DNA of 64,000 bases from Magnetococcales bacterium (GTDB lineage: Bacteria; Pseudomonadota; Magnetococcia; Magnetococcales; Magnetaquicoccaceae), in NCBI GenBank assembly GCA_011089965.1, contig JAANAU010000007.1, forward strand, positions 60,121 to 124,120, read 5' to 3'. Positions 8,821 to 16,629 of the stretch are shown here, one piece after another; the first letter of the stretch is position 1; every line of letters starts with the position of its first letter. The notes below the pieces were generated by a model, which saw nothing but the letters and a program-made list of their open reading frames with translations, ran no database searches and was not told the DNA's origin. Made by a program: the position numbers and the translations under genes.

Positions 8821-9654
8821 TTAAAAACCCGACAACAACTTCAAGGTAATGGCCGCCTGCTGATTGGCCTGAGCCAAAACCGACACCCCGGCCTGTTGCA
8901 GAATGGTGTTCTTGGTCAGATTGGCCGACTCGACCGCAATGTCCGCATCCTGAATGCGCGCACGGGCCGCCGATGTATTCTCCATGGCATTCTCGGCATT
9001 GGCGATAATACTCTCCAAACGTGACTGATAGGCCCCAATCTTGGCACGCATGGTGGAAATCGCACTCAATCCCGTATCCAGACTCCCCAGTGCGGTTGCT
9101 GCTGTGGCACTCGTACTGACGGCCACACCGGTCAGCGTAAGGTTGGCCAAGGTCATTGCTGAAATCGTAATGGAAAGCGTATCCGTACTTCCGGCACCGA
9201 CCTGAAACATACCCTCAAAATCAGCCCCCCCGGTTCCTCCCAACAATTCGTAACCGTTGAACTTCGTATTTTGAGAAATCCGCTCCACTTCACTGATGAG
9301 TTGTTGCACCTCTGCATCCAGATTTAAACGATCATCATCGCTATAACTTCCATTGGCAGATTGCACAGCCAACTCCCGAATCCTTTGCATGGCAGACTCG
9401 GTCTCAGCCATTGCTCCCTCTGCCACCTGCAACATGGAGATGGTATCATTGGCATTGCGCACCCCCATGTTCATGCCACGAATCTGCTTGGTCAGCTGAG
9501 TGACAATCGCCAGACCCGCTGCATCATCCTTGGCGCTGTTGACCCGCAACCCGGAAGCCAGACGCTGAAAGGTCTGCGACAGGGCATTGTTGGTCTTGCT
9601 CAGATTGCGCTGGGCATTGATCGATGCGATATTGCTATTGATGACGAGTGCCAT
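8821..9654 (-). CDS. flagellin (copy 3, 277 aa)
   Basis: Compact flagellin starting MALVINSNIASINAQRNLSK, with [38 protein letters not shown], and C-terminal RARIQDADIAVESANLT, ending LAQANQQAAITLKLLSGF. It has no fliW beside it, and its N- and C-terminal segments differ from copies 1 and 2 (for example NTNVASLN in copy 1), so it is likely an older paralogue with separate control. GAGGAGG precedes the ATG with ideal spacing. I found no sigma-54 or sigma-28 match in the 200 bases upstream. Confidence 0.94.
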   Translation of the reverse strand: MALVINSNIASINAQRNLSKTNNALSQTFQRLASGLRVNSAKDDAAGLAIVTQLTKQIRGMNMGVRNANDTISMLQVAEGAMAETESAMQRIRELAVQSANGSYSDDDRLNLDAEVQQLISEVERISQNTKFNGYELLGGTGGADFEGMFQVGAGSTDTLSITISAMTLANLTLTGVAVSTSATAATALGSLDTGLSAISTMRAKIGAYQSRLESIIANAENAMENTSAARARIQDADIAVESANLTKNTILQQAGVSVLAQANQQAAITLKLLSGF

Positions 9655-10179
9655 GGTACGTTCCTCCTCGAAATATAATTGTGTTTCTCGGGTGATGGTT
9701 CAGCCGAGCATGTGGTTGACCTTCCCTGGTGATGCTTGATGGGCCGTTCTTTTTACGGGCTGACCCTCACCCCGACTCCTGGCAGATGGACGCTGCGCAC
9801 ACGTCGCTCATCTGTATCGGTTTGCCGATCCTTTGTGTCCAAACCAGTTCAACATGCTTTGGATCATTTATGATCGATAAACTATTAACAAATTTACTGC
9901 TGATCATTTTATCGTTTTTCCATTGCCGTGACTTGAGCACTTTTTGCAGTTTGTTCCACCCTCCACCAAAAAAGTGCTCCAGACCTGACACCGGCTCTGG
10001 CCGCTTCAGGCCAAAATCACCGTTGATCAAATTATCGGATCTGCGCATGGCGACTTGAGAAGTTTTTTGCCGAACCGCACGCACCGCCACACATTCTGCC
10101 CGGCATCTCACCGAAAAAGGACAGAACCGCACGGATCAATATGTAAGAAGGGATTGTTTCAGCGCATGAAAAAGCAGAA
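9655..10179. other. intergenic region, mostly non-coding
   Basis: About 525 bases between flagellin 3 and the REC-Hpt gene, both on the minus strand. It is more AT-rich than its surroundings around 9850-9930. It must hold the flagellin 3 promoter, which I could not identify. The only candidate gene is the weak minus-strand frame listed at 9767-10048. Confidence 0.4.
9767..10048 (-). CDS. possible small hypothetical protein
   Basis: A 93-codon frame starting MRRSDNLINGDFGLKRPE. It has mixed but plausible codon use and ends at a TGA. There is no clear ribosome site and no family that I recognise, and it occupies the region where the flagellin 3 promoter is expected. It could equally be chance. 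Confidence 0.2.
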   Translation of the reverse strand: MRRSDNLINGDFGLKRPEPVSGLEHFFGGGWNKLQKVLKSRQWKNDKMISSKFVNSLSIINDPKHVELVWTQRIGKPIQMSDVCAASICQESG

Positions 10180-11022
10180 TCAGACCGGGGGATCCACCGG
10201 CGCGTCGCAAGAGTTGCGCACCTTGAGCAACAACGGATGCAGCACAGACCACTGGGTGTCCGCCTGATCCAACAGCTCCAGCGTACCCTGGAGTCCAACG
10301 TGGGCCGCCTGATACTCCAATTGATCAAACAGAGCCTGCAACGCAACCGCACCCAAAGCGCCACATTGCGACTTCAAGGCATGGGCGATCTGCTGCACCG
10401 GCTCGGCCTCCTGCTGCACGCAGAACTGACGCAAACGAACCAACTGAAACGGAGCATCGGCCAAAAACAGATCCACAATCCGCACAAACCCCCCGGGCAC
10501 ACGGGACAGACCCACCCGCAACCGCTCCAACACCTCAAACTCCAGAATCTCCCCCACCCTGGATTCACCACCCCAGGAAGCAGCCAACTCCATGGCCCCG
10601 GAGCCGCCCGGAACCGGCCAATGCGCCAGCTGAGGCAACCACGAACGCAACAGATTATACAACTTGTGCATGCGCAACGGCTTGTCCAGATGGTCATTCA
10701 TCCCGGCATCCAAGGCCGCCTGCCGGTCTGCACTGCTGGCATGACCGGTCAAGGCAATGATCGGCACAGCCACCCCGCCCCGCCCGCGCTCCATGGCCCG
10801 CACACGCCGACAGGTCTCATACCCGTCCAAACCCGCCATATACATATCCAGAAGGATCAGATCACACCCATGATCCGCCATCCAGATCAACACCTCCTCG
10901 CCAGAAGAGAAACAACACACCTCCACCGGCCAACCGCGCAACATCACCTCGGTCAACCGTTGACTCAATGGATCATCATCCACCACCAACAGTCGCGGTC
11001 GAGGCGTCTCGTCCAGGGTCAT
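10180..11022 (-). CDS. response regulator with C-terminal Hpt domain
   Basis: About 280 residues. The N-terminal receiver domain (residues about 10-130) has LLVVDDD, the phosphoacceptor region LILLDMYM, and the conserved Thr and Lys regions (IIALTGHA, LDKPLR). The C-terminal Hpt domain (about 180-270) carries a histidine in IAHALKSQCGALGA. It is therefore a phosphorelay intermediate with no DNA-binding output and no kinase. The ATG at 11022 overlaps the stop of the upstream small gene by 4 bases (ATGA), so the two are translationally coupled. Its partner kinase is not evident next to it. Confidence 0.85.
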   Translation of the reverse strand: MTLDETPRPRLLVVDDDPLSQRLTEVMLRGWPVEVCCFSSGEEVLIWMADHGCDLILLDMYMAGLDGYETCRRVRAMERGRGGVAVPIIALTGHASSADRQAALDAGMNDHLDKPLRMHKLYNLLRSWLPQLAHWPVPGGSGAMELAASWGGESRVGEILEFEVLERLRVGLSRVPGGFVRIVDLFLADAPFQLVRLRQFCVQQEAEPVQQIAHALKSQCGALGAVALQALFDQLEYQAAHVGLQGTLELLDQADTQWSVLHPLLLKVRNSCDAPVDPPV

Positions 11023-11261
11023 CGTTCCACCCCCAGAAATCCCCGGATCGAACGCGACCACTCCGCAGACAACCCAACCTGCTCCAATACCGCCGGATTC
11101 TGACGCACACCATGCCCCACAGCTGCCAGTCCGACCAACAACAACACCATCCACAACAACAATCGGGCACTGCTCGCCACGATCTTGATCACCCCCAGCA
11201 ACGCCAACACCATCCCGCCAACCAGAATCAACCAGGATACCCAATCTCCACCACCCATCAT
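11019..11261 (-). CDS. small two-helix membrane protein
   Basis: 80 residues. A GGGAGGGTGAA ribosome site sits 5' of two ATG codons (11261 and 11258). Two hydrophobic segments are visible, VSWLILVGGMVLALLGVIKI and LLLWMVLLLVGLAAVGHGV, followed by a short hydrophilic tail of about 25 residues. It overlaps the start of the REC-Hpt gene by 4 bases, suggesting a joint function, possibly as a membrane anchor or sensor. I do not recognise a named family. Confidence 0.65.
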   Translation of the reverse strand: MMGGGDWVSWLILVGGMVLALLGVIKIVASSARLLLWMVLLLVGLAAVGHGVRQNPAVLEQVGLSAEWSRSIRGFLGVER

Positions 11262-11497
11262 TTCACCCTCCCACAATCCACATTCCAGTACATGTAAATT
11301 CAACACACCTGCCCACCATCCGGACAACGGTCACACAATGCCGCAAAACCATCGGCTGCGCCAGCCAATACGGCCAATCCACACCGCTTCCGATATTCCA
11401 CGCCTCCAATCCCGGTAAAAAAAATTTGACTCACACCAGGAAAAGTGGATAATTCTCACTCTCGATTTTCACGCATTCAACACTGAGAAACCCGGCA

Positions 11498-12763
11498 TTG
11501 AACTTCTGGTACGGTAAACACATCGTCATCGGATTGGGCGGCGGCATTGCGGCCTATAAAACCTTGGAGTTGATCCGCACCCTGCGCACTGCCGGCGCCC
11601 GGATCACACCGGTCCCCACCCCGGCGGCTTTGCATTTCGTCACCCCGCTCAGCTTGCAGGCTTTATGCGGAGAGCGGGTCCGCGATGCCCTGTTTCTGCC
11701 GGAAGCACCCGATGGCATGGACCATATCCAACTGGCACGTCAGGCCGATCTGGTCATCGTGGCCCCGGCCACGGCTGACCTCCTGGCCCGCATGGCCCAG
11801 GGCCTGGCCGATGATCTGTTGACCACACTGCTGTTGGCCCGACGCGGCCCGGTTGTCGTGGCACCAGCCATGAATCCAGCCATGTGGGAACATCCGGCCA
11901 CCCGCCGCAACGTGACCACACTGCAAGAAGATGGTGTGCAGTTCATCGGTCCGGAAGCGGGAGCCATGGCTTGCGGAGACGAGGGGATCGGTCGCATGGC
12001 CGCACCCGTGACCATTCTGGAGGCAGCCCGCCGCGCCCTCACCCCCAAAACCCTGACAGGCCGACGCCTCCTGATCACTGCCGGCCCCACCCGCGAGGCC
12101 ATGGACCCGGTCCGTTTCATCTCCAACCACTCTTCCGGCAAAATGGGCTGGGAGATCGCACTGGCCGCCTTGCGCGCCGGGGCCGAAGTGGAACTGGTCC
12201 ACGGTCCGGTCACCCTGCCCGCCCCCATGGGAGCCTGCTGCCATGCGGTCGATTCGGCCCGTGCCATGCTGGATGCGGTTGTGCCGCTCTGGCTGGATAC
12301 CACGGATCGACCGGGCTGCGATGTGGCCATTCTCACGGCTGCCGTGGCCGACTTTCGTCCCACGGAACAACGCCAGAACAAAATCAAAAAAAGCTCCGGC
12401 ATCCAGGAAAGCACCCTGGAGCTGACCCTGAATCCGGATATCCTGGCCATGCTGTCGGCCTGGAGCGGGGTTGCCACCCGTTCAGGCCGTCAAAGGATCG
12501 TGGTCGGCTTTGCTGCCGAAACCGACGCACCTTTGATCCATGGCCGGGAAAAACTGGCCCGCAAGGGGTGTGATCTCATGGCCATCAACGATGTCAGCGC
12601 AGCAGGCAGCGGTTTTGGTACGGATACCAATGCCGTCACCCTGATCGGTCGCGATGGTCGCACGGAGCCTTGGCCACTGCTGCCCAAAGAGCAGGTGGCC
12701 GAACGGTTGATTCAGACCATCACCAACCTCATCCACCATCCACCGCGCTATGGGTGCAGTTGA
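11498..12763 (+). CDS. coaBC: bifunctional phosphopantothenoylcysteine decarboxylase / phosphopantothenate-cysteine ligase
   Basis: 421 residues, the usual CoaBC length. The enzyme makes 4'-phosphopantetheine from phosphopantothenate and cysteine in two steps of coenzyme A synthesis. The N-terminal flavoprotein CoaC half (residues about 1-180) has [33 protein letters not shown] and [12 protein letters not shown]. The CoaB half has [31 protein letters not shown] and a final [19 protein letters not shown]. The start appears to be TTG at 11498 with only a weak GAGAAA before it; no ATG fits the domain start. Confidence 0.93.
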   Translation: MNFWYGKHIVIGLGGGIAAYKTLELIRTLRTAGARITPVPTPAALHFVTPLSLQALCGERVRDALFLPEAPDGMDHIQLARQADLVIVAPATADLLARMAQGLADDLLTTLLLARRGPVVVAPAMNPAMWEHPATRRNVTTLQEDGVQFIGPEAGAMACGDEGIGRMAAPVTILEAARRALTPKTLTGRRLLITAGPTREAMDPVRFISNHSSGKMGWEIALAALRAGAEVELVHGPVTLPAPMGACCHAVDSARAMLDAVVPLWLDTTDRPGCDVAILTAAVADFRPTEQRQNKIKKSSGIQESTLELTLNPDILAMLSAWSGVATRSGRQRIVVGFAAETDAPLIHGREKLARKGCDLMAINDVSAAGSGFGTDTNAVTLIGRDGRTEPWPLLPKEQVAERLIQTITNLIHHPPRYGCS

Positions 12764-12803
12764 GCATTGGTTACCATACAAAAAAAGGGGGGGGGAAGCC
12801 AAC

Positions 12804-13265
12804 ATGTTAAAATTTTCCCGTAAACTGCTCTATGCCATCGAGGCGGTCACCGATATCGCCTACAACTCCACAGGCGAACCCGTGCAGATCCGCGAGGTGA
12901 CCAGCCGCCAGGGAGTGCCGCAACGCTATCTGGAACAGGTGATGCAACGTCTGGTCCGCGCCGGCATCCTGAAAGGGGTGCGCGGACCGCGCGGCGGTTA
13001 TCTGCTGGGACGGGAACGCGCCCTGATTTCGGTGGGCGACATTGCCCGCGTGGTCATGGATGTCGCGGAAGTGGATGAGTCCGGACTGCCCTCGGACACG
13101 GCCACCGGACCCATCGGTCAGGTGGTGATCCGTCCCTTGTGGGCCGAATTCCAGGACAAGATCCTCATGATGATGGATACCGTGAGCATCGAGGATCTGA
13201 CCACCCGCGCCTTCCGGGGCGGCGTACCCAGCGAAAGCTGCGACCGGATCACCTATTCGATATGA
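12804..13265 (+). CDS. Rrf2-family transcriptional regulator without iron-sulfur cysteines
   Basis: 153 residues. The winged helix region is typical of Rrf2: LYAIEAVTDIAYNSTGEP, QGVPQRYLEQVMQRLVRAGI and GVRGPRGGYLLGRE. The IscR-type three-cysteine cluster is absent; the only Cys is near the C-terminus (SESCDR). Cluster-free Rrf2 proteins include CymR, which with CysK represses cysteine genes in Bacillus. The ATG at 12804 has AGGGGGGGGGAAG upstream. Its stop overlaps the next ATG by 4 bases, and cysK lies two genes on, so control of cysteine or sulfur supply is the likely role (inference). Confidence 0.85.
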   Translation: MLKFSRKLLYAIEAVTDIAYNSTGEPVQIREVTSRQGVPQRYLEQVMQRLVRAGILKGVRGPRGGYLLGRERALISVGDIARVVMDVAEVDESGLPSDTATGPIGQVVIRPLWAEFQDKILMMMDTVSIEDLTTRAFRGGVPSESCDRITYSI

Positions 13266-13933
13266 ATCAAAGTGGCCACCGGGTGCTGCTCATCGGTGCC
13301 GGGGGGTTGGGGTGTGCGGCAGGATTGGCACTGGCACAGGCCGGAATCCCACACCTGACCATCGCGGATCCGGACCGGATCGCTCTGTCCAACCTCCACC
13401 GACAGATCCTCTACACCACCCGAACCATCGACCTGCTCAAGGTGGAACAGGCAGCCGTGCAGCTGAAAACAATCAACCCGCTGCTGTCCGTAACCCCCGT
13501 GAACCAGAAACTGACCACCCCGGAGGCCATCGGCCTGATAGCCCAACACCATGCCGTCACCCTGGATGCCTCAGACAACTTCACCACCCGGTTTGCTGCC
13601 AACGATGCGGCCATCCGCTACCGCTTTCCTTTGATTCATGGCGCGGCCACAGGTTTCATGGGACAACTTCTGACCATTGATCCGGGCCGGACCGCCTGCC
13701 TGCGTTGTCTCTTTGGCGGCCCGCCTGCCACCGAAGGGGCCACCTGTCAGAACGAAGGGGTGATCGGACCGCTGGTTGGAGAAGTGGGCTGGCTCATGGC
13801 TCTGGAAACGGTTAAACTCTTACACCATCGCGGTCAACCGGCGTGGAATCGGCTGCTCACGATCCATGCCCTGACCGGACAACGCCGCGCGGTGCCTCTG
13901 CGACCCAATCCGCGCTGTCCATGCCACTCCTGA
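13262..13933 (+). CDS. MoeB/ThiF/HesA-family adenylyltransferase
   Basis: 223 residues. Such enzymes adenylate the C-terminus of ubiquitin-like sulfur carriers (ThiS, MoaD, CysO). The nucleotide motif LLIGAGGLGCAAGLALAQAG and Asp of IADPDRI are intact, with SNLHRQILYTTRTIDLLK following. The zinc-site cysteines appear as CLRC (about residue 147) and C-terminal RCPCHS. The catalytic-cysteine region is ATCQNEGVIGPLVGEVG. The ATG overlaps the Rrf2 stop (ATGA). No ThiS/MoaD-type carrier gene is found beside it; the nearby TusA domain may be the sulfur carrier instead. Confidence 0.88.
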   Translation: MNQSGHRVLLIGAGGLGCAAGLALAQAGIPHLTIADPDRIALSNLHRQILYTTRTIDLLKVEQAAVQLKTINPLLSVTPVNQKLTTPEAIGLIAQHHAVTLDASDNFTTRFAANDAAIRYRFPLIHGAATGFMGQLLTIDPGRTACLRCLFGGPPATEGATCQNEGVIGPLVGEVGWLMALETVKLLHHRGQPAWNRLLTIHALTGQRRAVPLRPNPRCPCHS

Positions 13934-13957
13934 AACGAAATACGGTTCTGTGCCACC

Positions 13958-14887
13958 ATGAGACCCAAAATCCACGCCAACATCACCACCACCATCGGCC
14001 ACACCCCATTGGTCCGCATCAACCGGTTGCATGGCACCCTTCCGGTCGAGTTGCTGGCCAAGCTGGAATATTTCAATCCCATGGGTTCGGTGAAAGATCG
14101 CATTGCCCTGGCCATGATCGAAGAGGGCGAACGGGATGGGGTGATCAACTCGGAAACCGTGGTGATCGAACCCACCTCTGGCAACACCGGCATTGCCTTG
14201 GCAGGCGTATGCGCAGCCAAGGGGCTGCGCTTGATTTTGACCATGCCCGACTCCATGTCCCAGGAACGCCGCAAACTCTTTGCCCTGCTCGGTGCCCGGG
14301 TGGTGCTGACCCCGGCCAAAGAAGGGATGCGCGGAGCCATCCAGAAGGCCAAAGAGCTGTTGAAACATGAAAGAAACGGCTTCATGCCCAACCAGTTCGA
14401 CAACATGGCCAACCCCAGAATTCACGCCGAAACCACAGCCGAAGAGATCCTGGAAGATACCGGTCACCAGCTTGATCTCTTGGTGGCAGGTGTCGGTACG
14501 GGCGGCTCATTGTCGGGCATGGCCCAGACCATCAAGGCGCGCCTGCCCCATCTGTGGGTGGTGGCCGTGGAGCCGGCCAACTCGCCGGTATTGTCCGGAG
14601 GCATGCCTGGCCCCCACAAGATCCAAGGGTTGGGTCCGGGTTTTGTCCCGGCAGTGCTCGACCGCTCCCTGATCAACGAGGTGGTGCGGATCGGGGATGA
14701 GCTGGCCATCGAGACCGCACGCCGTCTGGCCCGTGACGAAGGGATCGCCTGTGGCATCTCCGGAGGTGCGGCCCTGGCCGCCACCTTGAAGGTGGCATCC
14801 CGTCCGGAATTCACCAATAAACGGGCTGTCCTCATCATCCCGGATCTGGCCGACCGCTACCTCTCCACCGATCTGCCGCCCGCATGA
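13958..14887 (+). CDS. cysK: cysteine synthase (O-acetylserine sulfhydrylase)
   Basis: 309 residues, normal for CysK/CysM. It is a PLP enzyme joining sulfide, or a sulfur carrier in some members, to O-acetylserine to give cysteine. Family motifs: TIGHTPLVRI, KLEYFNPMGSVKDRIA (PLP lysine in SVKDR, about residue 46), EPTSGNTGIALAGVCAAKG, PNQFDNMANP, VAGVGTGGSLSGMAQ, and IACGISGGAALAA. It lies 24 bases after the ThiF-like gene and overlaps the following gene by 4 bases (ATGA), so it belongs to the same sulfur cluster. Confidence 0.93.
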   Translation: MRPKIHANITTTIGHTPLVRINRLHGTLPVELLAKLEYFNPMGSVKDRIALAMIEEGERDGVINSETVVIEPTSGNTGIALAGVCAAKGLRLILTMPDSMSQERRKLFALLGARVVLTPAKEGMRGAIQKAKELLKHERNGFMPNQFDNMANPRIHAETTAEEILEDTGHQLDLLVAGVGTGGSLSGMAQTIKARLPHLWVVAVEPANSPVLSGGMPGPHKIQGLGPGFVPAVLDRSLINEVVRIGDELAIETARRLARDEGIACGISGGAALAATLKVASRPEFTNKRAVLIIPDLADRYLSTDLPPA

Positions 14888-15867
14888 ATCCGGCCCACAT
14901 GACCGCCGCGTGGAGTGAACGCTACTCCAGACAAATCCTGCTGCCTCAGATCGGCGGCCAGGGCCAATACCGTCTGGCTCAGGCTGCCGTGGGGATCGTT
15001 GCGGATCATGCGGCCCTGCTGCCCACCCTGCTCTATCTGGCCGCAGCCGGCATCGGCCATCTGCGCATCGCAGACCCGGACCAGGAACGCTGTGCCCACG
15101 CCATCGCGTGGGCACAGGCCAACAATCCCACCATCCACATCACCACCAGCCCGCTGGATTGGCATCAACCCGAAGCGTGGCTGCACGGTTTGGATCTCGT
15201 CATCGATCTGCATACCGGCTGGCCAGAGTTGTCCCGGCCCTGTGCCGACCACCGGATTCCACTCCTCACCACCTGGAGCAGCGCCGATGGGTGCGGATGG
15301 ATGGCAGGCAGCGATGTCGGGGCCAATCCAGAGCTGCCCTGCCTGCACTGCCAACCCCCACCCCGCTCCACCAGGCTGCCCGCACCCTGGGAGAGCTTGT
15401 GGCACGGCCTGTCCGCCACCTGGATGGCCACCGAAACCCTCAAGAAAATCCTCAAGATCGGAGATTCCACGATCTGGAGCCACGCTTTGGCATTTGATCT
15501 GCTCCAGGCCACACCACGTCGTCATGGGCGCAGCAAACATCCCGACTGTCCCTGCTGCGCCCAGCAGCCCACCCCCTGTCTGGCCTTGACCTGCACCCCG
15601 GAGAACACCCCTGCCGCCACCCGGCTGGCAGATGAGACCATTGACATCACCCGGGAACGCTGTCCCATGACCTTTGTCAAGGTGAAACTGAAACTGGAAA
15701 CCATGTCGCCGGGTCAACGCCTGGTCGTGCGTCTGACGGGTGAAGAACCCCGTCACAATGTCCCGCGCACCCTGCATGAACAGGGTTTCCCATGTACCAC
15801 ACCCACTGCCGAACCGGATGGAACGACCTATACCCTGGTGGTGACAAAACCTCTACCCCCCGAATAA
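14884..15867 (+). CDS. degenerate ThiF-like domain fused to C-terminal TusA domain
   Basis: 327 residues. The N-terminus starts like a ThiF/MoeB protein (WSERYSRQILLPQIGGQGQ), but the expected GxGGLG nucleotide loop is replaced by VGIVADHAALLPTLLYLAAA, so adenylation seems lost. The middle retains paired cysteines (LPCLHC and CPCCAQQ). The last 75 or so residues are TusA/SirA-like: DITRERCPMTFVKVKLKLE contains the Cys-Pro motif of the sulfurtransferase, followed by a strand-helix pattern ending TYTLVVTK. Likely role is persulfide transfer to or within the cysteine-synthesis cluster. The fusion is continuous with no frameshift. Confidence 0.8.
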   Translation: MNPAHMTAAWSERYSRQILLPQIGGQGQYRLAQAAVGIVADHAALLPTLLYLAAAGIGHLRIADPDQERCAHAIAWAQANNPTIHITTSPLDWHQPEAWLHGLDLVIDLHTGWPELSRPCADHRIPLLTTWSSADGCGWMAGSDVGANPELPCLHCQPPPRSTRLPAPWESLWHGLSATWMATETLKKILKIGDSTIWSHALAFDLLQATPRRHGRSKHPDCPCCAQQPTPCLALTCTPENTPAATRLADETIDITRERCPMTFVKVKLKLETMSPGQRLVVRLTGEEPRHNVPRTLHEQGFPCTTPTAEPDGTTYTLVVTKPLPPE

Positions 15868-16164
15868 ATGCCAACCCGATCATTCTCTCTTGAGATTTCC
15901 AGAGGCAATGGCGTATGGTATGCTGGAATTTTGCTTGGACATAACCATACATAAAATATTACAAAATACTAACTTAAACCAAAACCATTCTGGAATGTGT
16001 CATTTGTTTTGTTGGGGCGTTGCCCCAAACCCCACCAAGGGCTTTGCCCTTGGATCCCACCAGGGGCCATAGGCCCCTGGACCCCCTTGACATAAACGAC
16101 GCATCCCGAAATGGGTGCGGTTTAACCAGATCCTCACAGGTTGCTCTCACGGTCGGAGTTTTCC
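15868..16164. other. intergenic region with partial repeat
   Basis: About 300 bases between the TusA-fusion gene and the pilin gene. It holds an AT-rich stretch (15925-16000) and the linker-plus-B repeat (15978-16086). I see no gene in it. Confidence 0.6.
15978..16086 (+). repeat. hairpin repeat, partial copy 2 (linker + B)
   Basis: The linker AAAACCATTCTGGAATGTGT and onward matches about 30 of 39 positions, by eye, with 31466-31504. Part B here has three hairpins: GGGGC-GTT-GCCCC, CCAAGGGC-TTT-GCCCTTGG and CCAGGGGCC-AT-AGGCCCCTGG. The pilin-like gene starts about 80 bases downstream. Confidence 0.8.
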
Positions 16165-16620
16165 ATGCGCGCCACACCCCATGCACCCGCTGGTTTCACC
16201 CTCATCGAACTGATGATCGTCATTGCCATCCTGGGCATTCTGGCTGCGGTCGCCCTGCCGGCCTATCAGGATCAAAAGGCCCGGGAGCAGGCATCCGAAG
16301 CGGTCACGTTGTTGCTGGCACTTGAGGCACCGGTGACCGAATTCCACAACACCAAAGGCCGCTATCCGGCGACCAGCGAGATCAAGGGCACCTTCAAAGG
16401 GACGCATGTGGCGGCCATTGCCTTTACACCCAGCGGTGACACCTTTACCATGACCGCCACTTTCAACGCGGCTGGTGTTCATTCGGGTTTGATCTCCAAG
16501 ACCCTCAAAGCCTTTACTGCCGATGGCGGCCACACCTGGCTGTGCGGCCCGGGCAAGGCCACCTCGGGTGCCGTGGAGGTGAAATACCTGCCCGACACCT
16601 GCAAAGACAAGAGCTTCTGA
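16165..16620 (+). CDS. type IV pilin-like prepilin
   Basis: 151 residues. A short leader ending in Gly10 precedes [20 protein letters not shown]. That is the prepilin peptidase site with Glu at mature position 5 and the methylated Phe, followed by ALPAYQDQ. Two C-terminal cysteines (WLCGPG and PDTCKDKSF) could form the pilin D-loop disulfide. The ATG at 16165 has GGAG 6 bases before it. It is a lone gene with no pilus assembly genes nearby, so it may be a major pilin or a minor or Tfp-like pseudopilin. Confidence 0.87.
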   Translation: MRATPHAPAGFTLIELMIVIAILGILAAVALPAYQDQKAREQASEAVTLLLALEAPVTEFHNTKGRYPATSEIKGTFKGTHVAAIAFTPSGDTFTMTATFNAAGVHSGLISKTLKAFTADGGHTWLCGPGKATSGAVEVKYLPDTCKDKSF

Positions 16621-16629
16621 TCATCGCAC

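Noticed and set aside
9655..9850. Sigma-54 or sigma-28 promoter for flagellin 3
   Set aside because: I scanned for TGGCA-N-TTGC and TAAA-N15-GCCGATAA patterns on the minus strand and found only matches with wrong spacing.
13958..14887. Cystathionine beta-synthase or threonine synthase instead of cysteine synthase
   Set aside because: Length (309), the TSGNTG and GTGGSLSG motifs and no extra CBS or N-terminal domain fit CysK/CysM; no other PLP signature is seen.
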